From assembly GCA_049840795.1 (NCBI GenBank), contig JASGJK010000007.1, positions 9,658 to 73,657 on the forward strand: a DNA stretch of 64,000 bases, given 5' to 3'. This DNA is from UPXZ01 sp049840795. GTDB lineage: Bacteria > Bacteroidota > Bacteroidia > Bacteroidales > Paludibacteraceae. A model generated the notes under the pieces. The model worked only from the letters and a program-made list of their open reading frames with translations. It was not told where the DNA came from and made no database searches. The translations under genes and the position numbers were made by a program. Shown piece after piece: positions 19,803-29,638 of the stretch. The stretch's first letter is position 1. Each line of letters starts with the position of its first letter.

Positions 19803-20168
19803 ATGTATTTTGAGCAAGAAACGGAAAAAATCATTGGAGTTTTTTTTGAAGTACACAAACAGTTAGGCTGTGGATTCTTAGAAGCTGTTTATCAAGAGGC
19901 TTTATCCATTGAATTTAGATTAAGGAATATACCGTTTGTTCAAGAAAAGAAATTGTTGATTGATTACAAAGGTTTTATTCTTGAAAAATACTATATCGCC
20001 GACTTTGTTTGCTTTGATGAAATAATTGTGGAAGTAAAAGCGTTATCGGCATTTACAACAGAACACGAAGCACAGTTGTTGAACTATTTGAAGGCAACAG
20101 GCAATAAAGTTGGTTTACTTGTGAATTTTGGAGAGAAAAGTTTGAAATTCAAAAGAATGGTATATTGA
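19803..20168 (+). CDS. GxxExxY protein, PD-(D/E)xK nuclease fold
   Basis: About 121 residues. The diagnostic GFLEAVY (GxxExxY) is at about residues 23-29, and the later YYIADFVCFDEIIVEVKAL carries D and E-x-K in the arrangement of the PD-(D/E)xK nuclease core; the C-terminus (LLNYLKATGNKVGLLVNFG) is the family's. The ATG at 19803 is preferred to the TTG at 19797. No function is established for the family. It is bracketed by family A palindromes at 19641-19772 and 20183-20284, inside what should be a wzm-wzt pair, so it looks like cargo of a mobile element. Confidence 0.85.
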   Translation: MYFEQETEKIIGVFFEVHKQLGCGFLEAVYQEALSIEFRLRNIPFVQEKKLLIDYKGFILEKYYIADFVCFDEIIVEVKALSAFTTEHEAQLLNYLKATGNKVGLLVNFGEKSLKFKRMVY

Positions 20169-20182
20169 ATTAATTAAGAGTA

Positions 20183-20284
20183 GTCCATGGATTACACAGA
20201 TTTCACGGAAAAGAATATAAAGAGTAAAGATAGATTTTATAGAAAGAAAAGAAAAATCCGTGTATTCCGTGTAATCCGTGGACA
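20183..20284. repeat. Family A palindromic repeat, copy 2
   Basis: Left arm from 20183 (CCATGGATTACACAGATTTC), right arm 20255-20284 (TCCGTGTATTCCGTGTAATC). The loop at about 20215-20250 is nearly identical to that of copy 3, so the whole unit is about 100 bp. Confidence 0.85.
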
Positions 20285-20309
20285 ATAAACAAACAAAAAT
20301 AAATAAATA

Positions 20310-22797
20310 ATGGCAAAGAAGTCAACAAAGCTAAGACCGGTTAAAAAAGAGAAGAAAGGGGTTTCGTATTACAAGCAACCCGGCGGAATGTCTTTGGAAC
20401 AGTGGCAGATAGCTTTGCGCAGACAATTTGTTGTGGATAAGCCTTTTGGGATAGAAAAACTCGATGGTTTTCACCCTGTTTTTGGCGATTATCACGTTAG
20501 CAATTTTGAAACACGCAATAATTACAAGGTGTCGATACGCGACAACAAGAGTTCGATGAATTTCTGTTCGTGTCTCGATTTTAAAACCAATCGTTTGGGA
20601 ACCTGCAAGCATATTGAGGCAGTATTATTGCAAATAAATAACAACCCGAAATTGTCGAAATACCTGCAAAAGGAATTTGATTCGCCATATTCTTCCGTAT
20701 ATCTGTCGTACAAAGAGGAACGGAAAGTTAAAATAAGGGTGGGCACGGATTATGCTAAGGAATTCAGCCTTTTTATCAACGACTTTTTTGACTCAAATGA
20801 TGACTTAAAACAGGAGGCGTACGCGAATTTTGAGAACTTTCTCGAAAAAGCGTATGTCGTTGATCCCGATTTCAGATGCTATGACGATGCGATGGCTTAT
20901 ATTCTCGAAATAAGGGAACATAATCAGAGAAAGTCAAAGCTCGAGAAACTGTATTCTGAAAATACACAATTGAACGGGTTGCTGAAAACGGATTTTTTCT
21001 CGTATCAGAATGAAGGAGTTTTGTTTGCCGCCAAAGCCGGACGTTCCCTTATCGCTGACGAGATGGGGCTTGGTAAAACCATTCAGGCCATTGGCGCAGC
21101 CGAATTGTTGAAAAAAGAAAATGGCATATCTGGCGCTTTGATTATTTGTCCTACTTCGCTAAAATATCAGTGGCAGTCCGAAATTGAACGTTTTACCGAT
21201 AGTACCGTGCGGGTAATCGAAGGCTTGCCTCATATTAGAGCCGCTCAATATTTCGGGGGACGAATTTTATAAAATAGCCTCGTATCATACTGCCGTTAAC
21301 GACCTGAAAGCCATTAATCAATCCGGTTACGATCTGATAATTTTGGACGAAGCTCAACGTATCAAAAATTGGAAAACGAAAGTCGCGTCCAGTGTAAAAA
21401 AGATAAAATCGACCTATTGCGTGGTGCTTACCGGTACGCCGCTCGAAAATAAGTTGGAAGAACTGTATTCAATCGTACAGTTTATCGATCCTTTTCGTTT
21501 GGGACCTTACTATCAGTTTATAAATCGTTACCAGATAACCAATGAAACGGGAAAAGTAATCGGTTATCAGCATTTGAACGAAATAGGCGAAATGCTGAAA
21601 GAAATAGTATTGAGACGTACCAAAAAAGATGTACTTTCGCAATTGCCCGAACGGATGGACAAAATTCTTTTTGTACCGATGACCGAAGCGCAAAGCGATA
21701 TGCACGAGGAGTTTAATGCTATTGTGGCACGTTTGGTGCAGAAGTGGCAGCGTATGGGTTTTCTGAATGAAAAAGACAGACAAAAGCTATTGATAAACCT
21801 CAACCTGATGCGGATGGTGTGCGACAGCACCTACATTGTCGATCAGACTACGCGCCACGATACGAAAATTAATGAATTGATGAGCATACTCGACGAGTAC
21901 TTTGAGCAATCGGACGAAAAAGCCGTTGTTTTCAGTCAGTGGGAGCGAATGACACGGTTGGTGGCGCAGGAATTGGACACGTTGGGCATAAAGTATGAAT
22001 ATCTGCACGGAGGCGTTCCCAGTCAAAAACGCAAGTCGCTGTTTGACAATTTCAACAATGATCCCGATTGCCGCGTTTTTCTTTCGACAGATGCAGGAAG
22101 TACAGGCTTGAACCTTCAGTCGGCTTCGCTGCTTGTAAATATGGATATTCCCTGGAATCCGGCCGTGCTGGAACAGCGCGTAGCCCGTATCCACCGCCTG
22201 GGACAGAAGAAAAATGTATCGATTGTCAATTTTGTTTCGAAGGGTACGATTGAGGAACGTATGTTAAGCGTCTTGGGCTTTAAAAGTTCGCTTGCCAAAG
22301 GTATTCTGGATTTGGGTGAGGACAGCATTTTTATGAGCGATGATAAGTTTAAGCAATTTATGCAGACCGTTAACGAAATTGCCGACACTACCAACACCGC
22401 TACTCAGCAGACCATAACCGAAGACGAGGAACTCGAACAGGTTGTATCAGCCAAACCGGAAGAAAAAGATGGTTTGGCTGACGATAATAAAGCCGGCGAC
22501 AAACTTCAGGATCATTACTTTGAAGGAGATGATGATGTGGAAACGGACGAGCCGGAAATCACAGAGCCGGTGAAAAAAAATGAAACAGAACCGGCACAAC
22601 TGTTAGCACAAGGATTGTCTTTCCTTTCCGGCTTATCCAAAACGCTTGCTTCGCCCGAAAAAACGGCGGAATTAGTATCTTCCATAACCGAAAAAGATGA
22701 AAAAACGGGACAAACCTATCTGAAAATCCCTGTGGAAAGTCAGGATGTACTGAAAAATGTATTGAGCTTGGTGGGGCAATTGTTTAAATCAAATTAG
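20310..22797 (+). CDS. SWIM zinc-finger SNF2-family helicase (one frameshift)
   Basis: ATP-dependent DNA translocase of about 828 residues after one correction. Order: SWIM zinc finger CSCLDFKTNRLGTCKHIEAV (about 86-105), SNF2 ATPase domain with Walker A ADEMGLGKTIQA (about 248) and Walker B LDEAQR (DEAQ instead of the commoner DEAH), helicase C-terminal domain with LSTDAGSTGLNLQSAS and QRVARIHRLGQ, and an acidic C-terminal tail. The frame breaks at 21272; removing one G from 21255-21259 rejoins it as YFGDEFYKIASYH. Not a polysaccharide enzyme: it lies between direct copies of repeat A (20183 and 22831) that split wzm from wzt. Substrate unknown. Confidence 0.85.
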
Positions 22798-22830
22798 TAT
22801 GTCCACGAAAAAACATAAAGAGAGATAATA

Positions 22831-22926
22831 ATCCACGGATTACACAGATTTCACGGAAAAGATATAAATAGTAAAGATAGATTTTATAGAAAGAAAAAAT
22901 CCGTGTATTCCGTGTAATCCGTGGAT
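22831..22926. repeat. Family A palindromic repeat, copy 3
   Basis: Left arm from 22832 (TCCACGGATTACACAGATTT), right arm to 22926. Together with copy 2 it forms direct repeats around the SNF2 gene. A short fragment GTCCACGAA lies at 22801. Confidence 0.85.
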
Positions 22927-22953
22927 AAAAAAATCCGAGGAAGAGAATAAATT

Positions 22954-24222
22954 ATGACAGCAATAGAATTCGAAAACATATCCAAACAATACCGTCTCGG
23001 GTTAGTCTCTACCCGTACGCTCAGTCACGACCTGAATCGGTGGTGGAAAATGAACATACTTGGCAAAGAAGACCCTTACCTGAAAATAGGCGAGGTAAAC
23101 GACCGTGCATCGAAAGGAGAAAGCGAATATGTGTGGGCGTTGAAAGATATTAATTTTAAGGTGGAGCAGGGTGATGTACTGGGCATTATCGGGAAGAACG
23201 GCGCGGGAAAATCCACCTTGCTGAAAATACTCTCCAAGGTAACTGCACCTACTACCGGAAGTATCAAAGCCCGCGGACGCATCGCTTCGCTGCTCGAAGT
23301 GGGTACCGGTTTTCACCCCGAAATGACGGGGCGCGAAAACATTTATATGAACGGCGCCATTATGGGGATGACCAAGGCGGAAATTACCCGTAAATTGGAT
23401 GAGATTGTGGATTTTTCCGGCGTGGAACGCTACTTAGACACTCCAGTAAAACGCTACTCCAGTGGTATGACCGTACGCCTTGGTTTTGCAATTGCTGCTC
23501 ATTTAGAACCGGAAATACTTGTGGTGGACGAAGTCCTTGCAGTAGGCGATGCAGAATTCCAAAAAAAAGCTATCGGAAAAATGCAGGATGTAAGCAAAGG
23601 AGAGGGTCGGACTGTGCTTTTTGTGAGTCATAATATGGCGAGTATTAGAATGTTGTGCAACAAAGGGATATTATTAGAAAATGGCAATGTTTTATATGAA
23701 GGCACAGCAAATGAGTCGGTTCAATATTATTTACAGAAAAACTCTATTATAAAAGGAGATAAAATAATAGATGGTATAAAATATAATTCTGATAAGTTAA
23801 GAATCGATTTTATTACGACAAATGGTTCCGAGGGTAAAATTCTTAATATTACAGATACAACCGAAATAGAATTTTGTGTGAAGGGTAGTGCTATAGAAAG
23901 ACTAAGTTTAGGAATAGAATTACGTATATATGATGAAAATGAAGTACCGTTAATCATATACAGTCCGGGTCACTATAATGGAACCTCAAAAAAGGTACAG
24001 GGAGAGTTTGAACTGACACAAAAGTTGATCCTACCTAAAGGAATTATTGCGGGTAAATACTTTGTTGATATTTTTTTTACAAATCCATTAGTGGTGGGTT
24101 ATGCTGATATCTTAAAAGGAGTGATTTTAGAAACAGATGGACATGTAACAAAAACAGGATTTACGTTCAACAACTCACAAGGACATGGTTCTTGTTTTTA
24201 CATTAAAAAAGAATGTTCATAA
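22954..24222 (+). CDS. wzt: Polysaccharide ABC transporter ATP-binding protein
   Basis: 422-residue ATPase that powers export through Wzm. Nucleotide-binding domain at about residues 1-245: Walker A GIIGKNGAGKSTLLKIL, signature YSSGMTVRLGFA, Walker B EILVVDEVLAVGDAE, H-loop VSHNM. Residues about 260-420 form a beta-rich C-terminal domain of the Wzt type, which in characterised systems recognises the capped end of the glycan. The N-terminal half is richer in G+C than the AT-rich C-terminal half, which fits a modular domain matched to the local polysaccharide. Overlaps the next gene by ten bases. Confidence 0.92.
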   Translation: MTAIEFENISKQYRLGLVSTRTLSHDLNRWWKMNILGKEDPYLKIGEVNDRASKGESEYVWALKDINFKVEQGDVLGIIGKNGAGKSTLLKILSKVTAPTTGSIKARGRIASLLEVGTGFHPEMTGRENIYMNGAIMGMTKAEITRKLDEIVDFSGVERYLDTPVKRYSSGMTVRLGFAIAAHLEPEILVVDEVLAVGDAEFQKKAIGKMQDVSKGEGRTVLFVSHNMASIRMLCNKGILLENGNVLYEGTANESVQYYLQKNSIIKGDKIIDGIKYNSDKLRIDFITTNGSEGKILNITDTTEIEFCVKGSAIERLSLGIELRIYDENEVPLIIYSPGHYNGTSKKVQGEFELTQKLILPKGIIAGKYFVDIFFTNPLVVGYADILKGVILETDGHVTKTGFTFNNSQGHGSCFYIKKECS

Positions 24223-24893
24223 AGAAAAAGATATTATACTTATTTAGATTGATGCTGTTTTTCCTTAACCATAGAAACAGAAAATTCACGTTGAAACAAT
24301 ATAATGATTTTTATTATCTGAAATCTATGGGAGTGGAAACACAAATAGGATTTGTGCAATTAATAGGGAAACCCATAATAAAAAAATATCCAAACTCGAT
24401 AATAAAAATTATGTCGGGTGTTACGTTAGATTCGGACGTTCAGAATAATCCTGCAGGGATATGTCATCCTGTGATTTTAGCGACGATGAGCGAAAATGCG
24501 CAAATTGTCTTAGGGAGAGATTCGGGTTTATCTGGTGCTACATTATGTGCAAGAACTAAAATTGAAATTGGAGAATATGTTGGAATTGGGGCTAATACTT
24601 CTATTTTTGATAATGACTTCCATCCAGCAAATCCATATCTTCGCAAATTTGATAATGATAAGAATACGCTATCAGCTCCTATTTTAATAGAAGACTTTTC
24701 GTGGATTGGAGGAAATTGTATCATATTGAAGGGAACTCGAATAGGCAAGGGTGCTGTTGTAGGTGCTGGTTCTGTTGTAACTTCAATTGTTCCTGAATTG
24801 TCGATATTTGCAGGTAATCCGGCTAAATTTAGAAAAAAAATAGACATAGATCATGAAACCTACCATAATTTGTTTAACTCCGGTAAAGAATGA
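24213..24893 (+). CDS. Left-handed beta-helix acetyltransferase
   Basis: 226 residues. After a short hydrophobic N-terminus the protein carries hexapeptide repeats (for example AQIVLGRDSGLSGATLCART, EIGEYVGIGANTSIFDNDFH) with the catalytic-type His in NDFHP, and the closing WIGGNCIILKGTRIGKGAVV...VPELSIFAGNPAKF of the WcaF/maltose O-acetyltransferase group. Likely O-acetylates a sugar of the surface polysaccharide using acetyl-CoA. Overlaps wzt by 10 bases and the next gene by 41, so it is co-translated. The acceptor is unknown. Confidence 0.8.
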   Translation: MFIKKKILYLFRLMLFFLNHRNRKFTLKQYNDFYYLKSMGVETQIGFVQLIGKPIIKKYPNSIIKIMSGVTLDSDVQNNPAGICHPVILATMSENAQIVLGRDSGLSGATLCARTKIEIGEYVGIGANTSIFDNDFHPANPYLRKFDNDKNTLSAPILIEDFSWIGGNCIILKGTRIGKGAVVGAGSVVTSIVPELSIFAGNPAKFRKKIDIDHETYHNLFNSGKE

Positions 24894-25869
24894 AGCTTGG
24901 ATTTTAGACCGGTTTTTGAAATCTACAAGCCTATGGGCGGACTATATCATTATAGCCGATCAGATGTCAACGGATGGCTCGAGGGATATTGCAAAGCGGT
25001 ATTCCAAGGTAATATTGATTGACAATCCGTCTGAAACGTTTAATGAATTAGAACGCAAACGCTTACTTGTGAATGAGGCAAGAAAAATTGAAGGTCAACG
25101 GCTATTCATAACCTTAGATGCAGATGAAATGTTTTCTCCTGAAATTTTCACAAGCGGCGAATGGGAAAAGATTTTATATTTGCCCAAAGGAACGGCAATA
25201 AATTTTCAATGGTCGAATTTTGCTCCCGATGGAAAGAATATGTGGAAAGGATATTTTTTTCCGTGGGGTTATATGGACGATGATTTTGAAGATTATGACA
25301 AAGGAATACCAAATACAGCTATTCATTGCTCACGGGTACCGATTTCAGAACGTTCCCCCAAATACACCGTTAACACCTTCTCTGTGATTCACTTTCAATA
25401 TACAGATTGGGATAGAATGGTGCACAAACATTATTATTATCAATGTCTTGAAGTTATAAACAATCCAATGAAGAGTGCTGTGGATATTTATAGACAATAC
25501 CATCATATGGACATCGTAAAAAAAGAAGAATTTTTGAAAATTCCACAGGCTTGGATAGAATCGTATCGAGAAAAGGAGATTGATATATTGAAAGTAAACC
25601 GTGAAGAAAATTATTGGTATGACAAGGAAGTACTAAATCTATTTGAAAAGTATGGTATTAATAAATTCAAAAAGGTGTGTGTATGGAATGTGGACTGGAC
25701 AAAAAAGATAATTCATTTCGGGAAATTAAATTCCTATAAATACAAAGATCCACGAAATGTAATTGATAAAATATATCAATGGTGGATGGCTTATTCCCAA
25801 AAAAGAATGAATAATAGCTTGATGATAAGAAGAATTGACAGAATGATAATGAAACTTTATAATTATTAA
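24853..25869 (+). CDS. Family 2 glycosyltransferase
   Basis: 338-residue GT-A enzyme. It begins CLTPVKNEAWILDRFLKST, followed by IIADQMSTDGSRDIAKRY and the DxD-like LDADEMFSPE. This form, with an early WAD..ADQ.STDGS pattern, is common in polysaccharide clusters; no membrane segments. It overlaps the previous gene by 41 bases and is 3 bases from the next. The donor and linkage cannot be read from sequence. Confidence 0.8.
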   Translation: MKPTIICLTPVKNEAWILDRFLKSTSLWADYIIIADQMSTDGSRDIAKRYSKVILIDNPSETFNELERKRLLVNEARKIEGQRLFITLDADEMFSPEIFTSGEWEKILYLPKGTAINFQWSNFAPDGKNMWKGYFFPWGYMDDDFEDYDKGIPNTAIHCSRVPISERSPKYTVNTFSVIHFQYTDWDRMVHKHYYYQCLEVINNPMKSAVDIYRQYHHMDIVKKEEFLKIPQAWIESYREKEIDILKVNREENYWYDKEVLNLFEKYGINKFKKVCVWNVDWTKKIIHFGKLNSYKYKDPRNVIDKIYQWWMAYSQKRMNNSLMIRRIDRMIMKLYNY

Positions 25870-25872
25870 AAT

Positions 25873-26630
25873 ATGAGCCTTAGAAAAAAAGTTAACATCT
25901 TAATAAACAATAACAAGTTAAGAAATAGACTTCGTTATGCAGTGAACTTTATATTGACTTTCGGTGCAGGGAAAAATCTTAATAAATTAGCCATTATCAA
26001 TAAAACAGATAAGTGGGGCATTCATTCTTATACAAAACATTATCGGTATTATTTTAATAAATTAAGAAAGAAAAAAATCAATTTACTTGAGATTGGTGTT
26101 GGTGGATATGACAGTCCCCAAAATGGCGGTGCTTCATTAAGAATGTGGAAAAGATACTTTTTGAGAGGAAATATATACTCCTTAGATATTTACGATAAAT
26201 CGTTATTAGAAGAAGACAGAATAAAATTTTTAAGGGAAGTCAAACCGATGAAACGTTTCTGAAAGATGTTTTGAGTAAAATGAAAGGTGTACCCGACATT
26301 ATTATTGACGACGGTAGTCACTACTGTGAACATATTATCAAAACATTCAATGTACTCTTTCCATATCTAAAAAATGGAGGTATCTATGTTATAGAAGATA
26401 CTCAAACATCATATCGCGAAAATAGTGGGGGAAGTTCAGATTTAAAAGCTGATTTTACTTCAATAAATTATTTTAAGAAGTTGATAGATGGTATAAATTA
26501 TATGGAATATACTGACGAGAATTATATTCCTACTTATTTTGATTTAAACATAACGTCAATACATTTTTATCACAATCTTATTTTTATTTTCAAAGGGGAA
26601 AATAACGAACCCTCTTGCAAAGAAGTATAA
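25873..26630 (+). CDS. SAM-dependent sugar O-methyltransferase (one frameshift)
   Basis: Class I methyltransferase of about 252 residues resembling macrolide sugar methyltransferases of the MycE/TylE group. N-terminal half: LAIINKTDKWGIHSYTKHYR and the SAM motif LLEIGVGGYDSPQNGGASLR with a following LDIYDKS. The frame goes off at 26262; one extra base in the AAAATTTTT stretch at 26223-26231 restores FKGSQTDETFLKDVLSKMKG and continues into PDIIIDDGSHYCEHIIKTF and YVIEDTQTSY (metal-binding acidic motifs). Probably methylates a sugar of the glycan; methylation caps are read by some Wzt C-terminal domains. Confidence 0.78.
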
Positions 26631-27455
26631 ATGAAAAATAGTACGATAAATAAGTGTTGTATCGTTCTTCCGGTATACAAAGAAAAACCTGATGAATCTG
26701 AGATTTGTTCCTTGAAACAATGTTTGAATATATTGAAAAGTTATGACATTTTTCTAATCACATTTAAGAAGCTAAATTTAGATTTATATCAAACTGTTTT
26801 TAATGAGTATGCGATTAAATTAAATATAATATTTTTTGAGAAAGAATATTTTGCCGACTTAAAAGGGTACAATGCTTTGATGTTGCAATCTTATTTTTAT
26901 AAATGCTTTGCCAAGTATAGTTACATGTTAATTTATCAGCTTGATTGTTTTATTTTTAGAGATGAATTAAACAAATGGTGCGAAAAAAATTACGATTATA
27001 TTGGCGCGCCTTGGTTTACGGGAAATTCTTCACACGAAGAAGGTGCAGAGTTGTGGAAAGTGGGAAACGGTGGATTCTCTTTGAGGAAAGTGGAAACTTT
27101 TATCAAAATATTGGAATATAAAAAAAACATTTATACCACAAAAAGAGCATATAAGATAACTAAAGCAAACTACGGAAGTTTGTTTGATTTTATTAAAATG
27201 ACTTTTTTAGGGAAAAATAATCGAATTAAAGACTTATTAGAATCGTGGAACGATGCCGAAGATATTTTTTATTGTTTAGTGCTGGAAAATACAAAATTAA
27301 AATTAAACATCCCAAACATAAAAGAAGCGATGCAGTTTGCTTTTGAGAAATCGCCGGCATATCTTTTTAAGCTAAATAACCAAACATTGCCATTTGGATG
27401 TCACGCATGGAAAAAATATCAATACGAAACATTTTGGATTAATTATATATGTTAG
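26631..27455 (+). CDS. DUF5672 glycosyltransferase-like protein
   Basis: 274 residues, no membrane helices. The family signature is clear: YDYIGAPWF (about residue 122-130) and WKVGNGGFSLRKV (about 142-154), with YQLDCFIF before it as the probable metal-site region. DUF5672 proteins occur in glycan clusters and are thought to be GT-A-fold transferases; no substrate is known. The start ATG follows the methyltransferase stop directly, and the stop overlaps the next gene by 7 bases. The DNA here is visibly more AT-rich than the gmd-fcl and SNF2 segments. Confidence 0.75.
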   Translation: MKNSTINKCCIVLPVYKEKPDESEICSLKQCLNILKSYDIFLITFKKLNLDLYQTVFNEYAIKLNIIFFEKEYFADLKGYNALMLQSYFYKCFAKYSYMLIYQLDCFIFRDELNKWCEKNYDYIGAPWFTGNSSHEEGAELWKVGNGGFSLRKVETFIKILEYKKNIYTTKRAYKITKANYGSLFDFIKMTFLGKNNRIKDLLESWNDAEDIFYCLVLENTKLKLNIPNIKEAMQFAFEKSPAYLFKLNNQTLPFGCHAWKKYQYETFWINYIC

Positions 27456-28444
27456 AAAAATATTTATTTGATTTTGTAGACAAACCTATGCTGGATATTA
27501 CCAATTATTCAGCATCAATGGATTACTTATCTAATGATTGTGTGACAATAAAATATTTAGAAAATGTTATTTTAACGCCATTAGATGAAACACAGATCAC
27601 TTTTATTCCAAAAGATGAGAATAAATCTAATATATTAATTGAAACACATCCTGTTATTTACTTAGGTATTTGGTATAATGTTTGGGGGCACTTACTTACG
27701 GATGTTCTTTCAAGGTTTTGGTATGTTGGAAGTATGGAGTACTTTGAAAAGAAGTTAAATGAATACGATATTCTATATTATGCGGAAGATGATTCCTTTC
27801 CTATTCAATTTTACGATTTATTGGAAATAATAGGAGTAAAGCGACAGCGACTTAGAAAAATAAATAAAGTTGCTTATTGTTCATCCGTTTACATTCCCGA
27901 TGATTCTTTAATTTTAAAAACTGATGATAAAATTATTGGAAAGGATGTCGATCTAAAAAATGGATTATTTTTTTACACTCCAGAGTATGAGAAATTAATA
28001 AATAAGATAAAACTAAATGTAGAACCAATTAAAACAGATAAAATTTTTTTTACGGTAAATAGAACGTCTAAATTTATAGGGATTTTAAACATTGAAAGAG
28101 TTATGAGAAAGAGTGGGTTTAACATTCTTAATCCAACAAAATTATCATTCAAAGAACAAATGTCATATATTTCAGGTTGTGACACATTTTGCACATTTGA
28201 AGGTTCGATTTCATTTAATGCCCTGTTTTTAAAAGAAAACTCTGAATTGGTTTTAATTCGTAAACTTCCATATATAGACCCTTATCAATTTGCAATAAAC
28301 CAAATATCCAACTCAAAAGTTATATATATAGATTCTCATTTGTCATTTTGTTGTGATAAAAATTTTCCTTATTTAGGACCATTTATGTTGTATTTAAGTG
28401 AGAATTTAATTAATTATTTAAATATTTCCTCACACAAAAAATAA
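27449..28444 (+). CDS. Family 61 glycosyltransferase
   Basis: 331 residues. Conserved GT61 (DUF563) features: WYNVWGHLLTDVLSRFWY (the G-H-x-x-x-D/E region), FFTVNRTSKFIGILNIERV, and SGCDTFCTFEGSISFNALFL. These transferases make various linkages, including in O-antigens. Translationally coupled to DUF5672 through a 7-base overlap. Donor unknown. Confidence 0.78.
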   Translation: MLEKYLFDFVDKPMLDITNYSASMDYLSNDCVTIKYLENVILTPLDETQITFIPKDENKSNILIETHPVIYLGIWYNVWGHLLTDVLSRFWYVGSMEYFEKKLNEYDILYYAEDDSFPIQFYDLLEIIGVKRQRLRKINKVAYCSSVYIPDDSLILKTDDKIIGKDVDLKNGLFFYTPEYEKLINKIKLNVEPIKTDKIFFTVNRTSKFIGILNIERVMRKSGFNILNPTKLSFKEQMSYISGCDTFCTFEGSISFNALFLKENSELVLIRKLPYIDPYQFAINQISNSKVIYIDSHLSFCCDKNFPYLGPFMLYLSENLINYLNISSHKK

Positions 28445-28448
28445 AATA

Positions 28449-28637
28449 AAAATAAATATTCTATTTTTAATAACATATTTTTTACTTGCAGTTAAATTAC
28501 AAAAAGAACGCGTAACATTTTTGAAAGATATTGTTTGGGAAACAAATATCTATTACTTTGAGAAAGCCATAGATTTATTAAATAATTCTTACACGAATAA
28601 ATTTATCATTAAATATTTGAGTAAAATTTTTAATTAA
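28449..28637 (+). other. Open frame without a start, unassigned
   Basis: After the GT61 stop one frame stays open and reads LAVKLQKERVTFLKDIVWET ... KFIIKYLSKIFN up to TAA 28635-28637. It looks protein-like (a hydrophobic, then an amphipathic segment) but has no ATG, GTG or TTG start with a ribosome site. It may be the tail of a broken gene or a shifted extension of GT61. I cannot assign it. Confidence 0.3.
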
Positions 28638-28646
28638 ATAAAGTAT

Positions 28647-29638
28647 ATGTATTTAATTAAAAACCAAAATAATCATCACGTTTCCTCCGACACGACAAAT
28701 GAATTTGAGGAAATTATGCTTGCCGACACATTGGTTAAAGAAGTAGGGTCTGTTTCTCCTTTAATATTCAATGGTGTATTTATTCTTTATCGCTTGGCAA
28801 AGAAGTGTGGTTTCTCCACTATTTTACCAACTAAAAAGCAATATCAGAAGTGTCCTTTAGAAGACGATAAACATCTTTTCACCATAATGATGGGGTTGGA
28901 TGAGATAAAATACAAACCTTTTGGTTTTACAACGAATCACTGTCGCAGTATTTTCCTTTTTGATGCTTGGGAAAAAGATTACAATGGCATTGTGCAATTT
29001 TTGGAAAAATATAAAATTGATTTTGTGTTTGTAACAGCGTCGCAATCGGCAAGGAATCTGAGAACACTTCTGGCAAAAACAAAAGTTTTTTGGATACCGG
29101 AAGCTATAAAAAAGGAGGAATACAGGTTCAAAGAGTACGCCGAAAAAAAACAGATGTGTTGGCAATCGGACGAAAATACGACGAATATCATAATAAAATA
29201 AAGGATGAACTAGCAAAGGCTGGAAAAAAATATCTATACGAAAAAGTAAAAGGTGAAATTATTTTTCCTACCCGAGAAGAATTTATTGGGGGTTTAGCAG
29301 ATGCAAAAATTTCTGTTTGTGTTCCGTCAAATATTACTCATCCCGAAAGAGCTGGAACCATCGAAACAATGACCATACGTTATTTACAGTCGATGATTTC
29401 AAAATGTCTGATTGTGGGACACGCACCGGCGGAAATGATACAACTTTTCGGTTACAATCCCGTTGTAGAGATAGATTATGAGCATCCAACCGAACAATTG
29501 ACCGACATATTGAATAATTATGAGAAATACATTCCCCTGATTGAGAAAAATTATCATCAAGTGATTGAAAATCATACTTGGGAAAATAGATGGAAACAGA
29601 TAAAGGGAATTTTTGCCGACATAGCTAATAATCAATGA
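28647..29638 (+). CDS. Glycosyltransferase of the GT4/CgeB-like type (one frameshift)
   Basis: About 330 residues once one A is added to the A8 run 29143-29150. The first part (to KVFWIPEAIKKEEYRFKEYA) is an N-terminal Rossmann-like half; the second (KKTDVLAIGRKYDEYHNKI, REEFIGGLADAKISVCVPSN, ERAGTIETMTIRYLQSMISK, HTWENRWKQI) is the donor-binding half of a GT-B enzyme with the E-x7-E-like region. Without correction the protein stops at 29201 and lacks the donor site. The stop overlaps the next ATG (ATGA). Confidence 0.75.

Noticed and set aside
20310..22797. SNF2 gene as part of a restriction or Zorya/DISARM-type defence system
   Set aside because: No methylase, PLD nuclease, ZorA/B or other companion gene is adjacent; only the GxxExxY gene is close, so no known system can be claimed.
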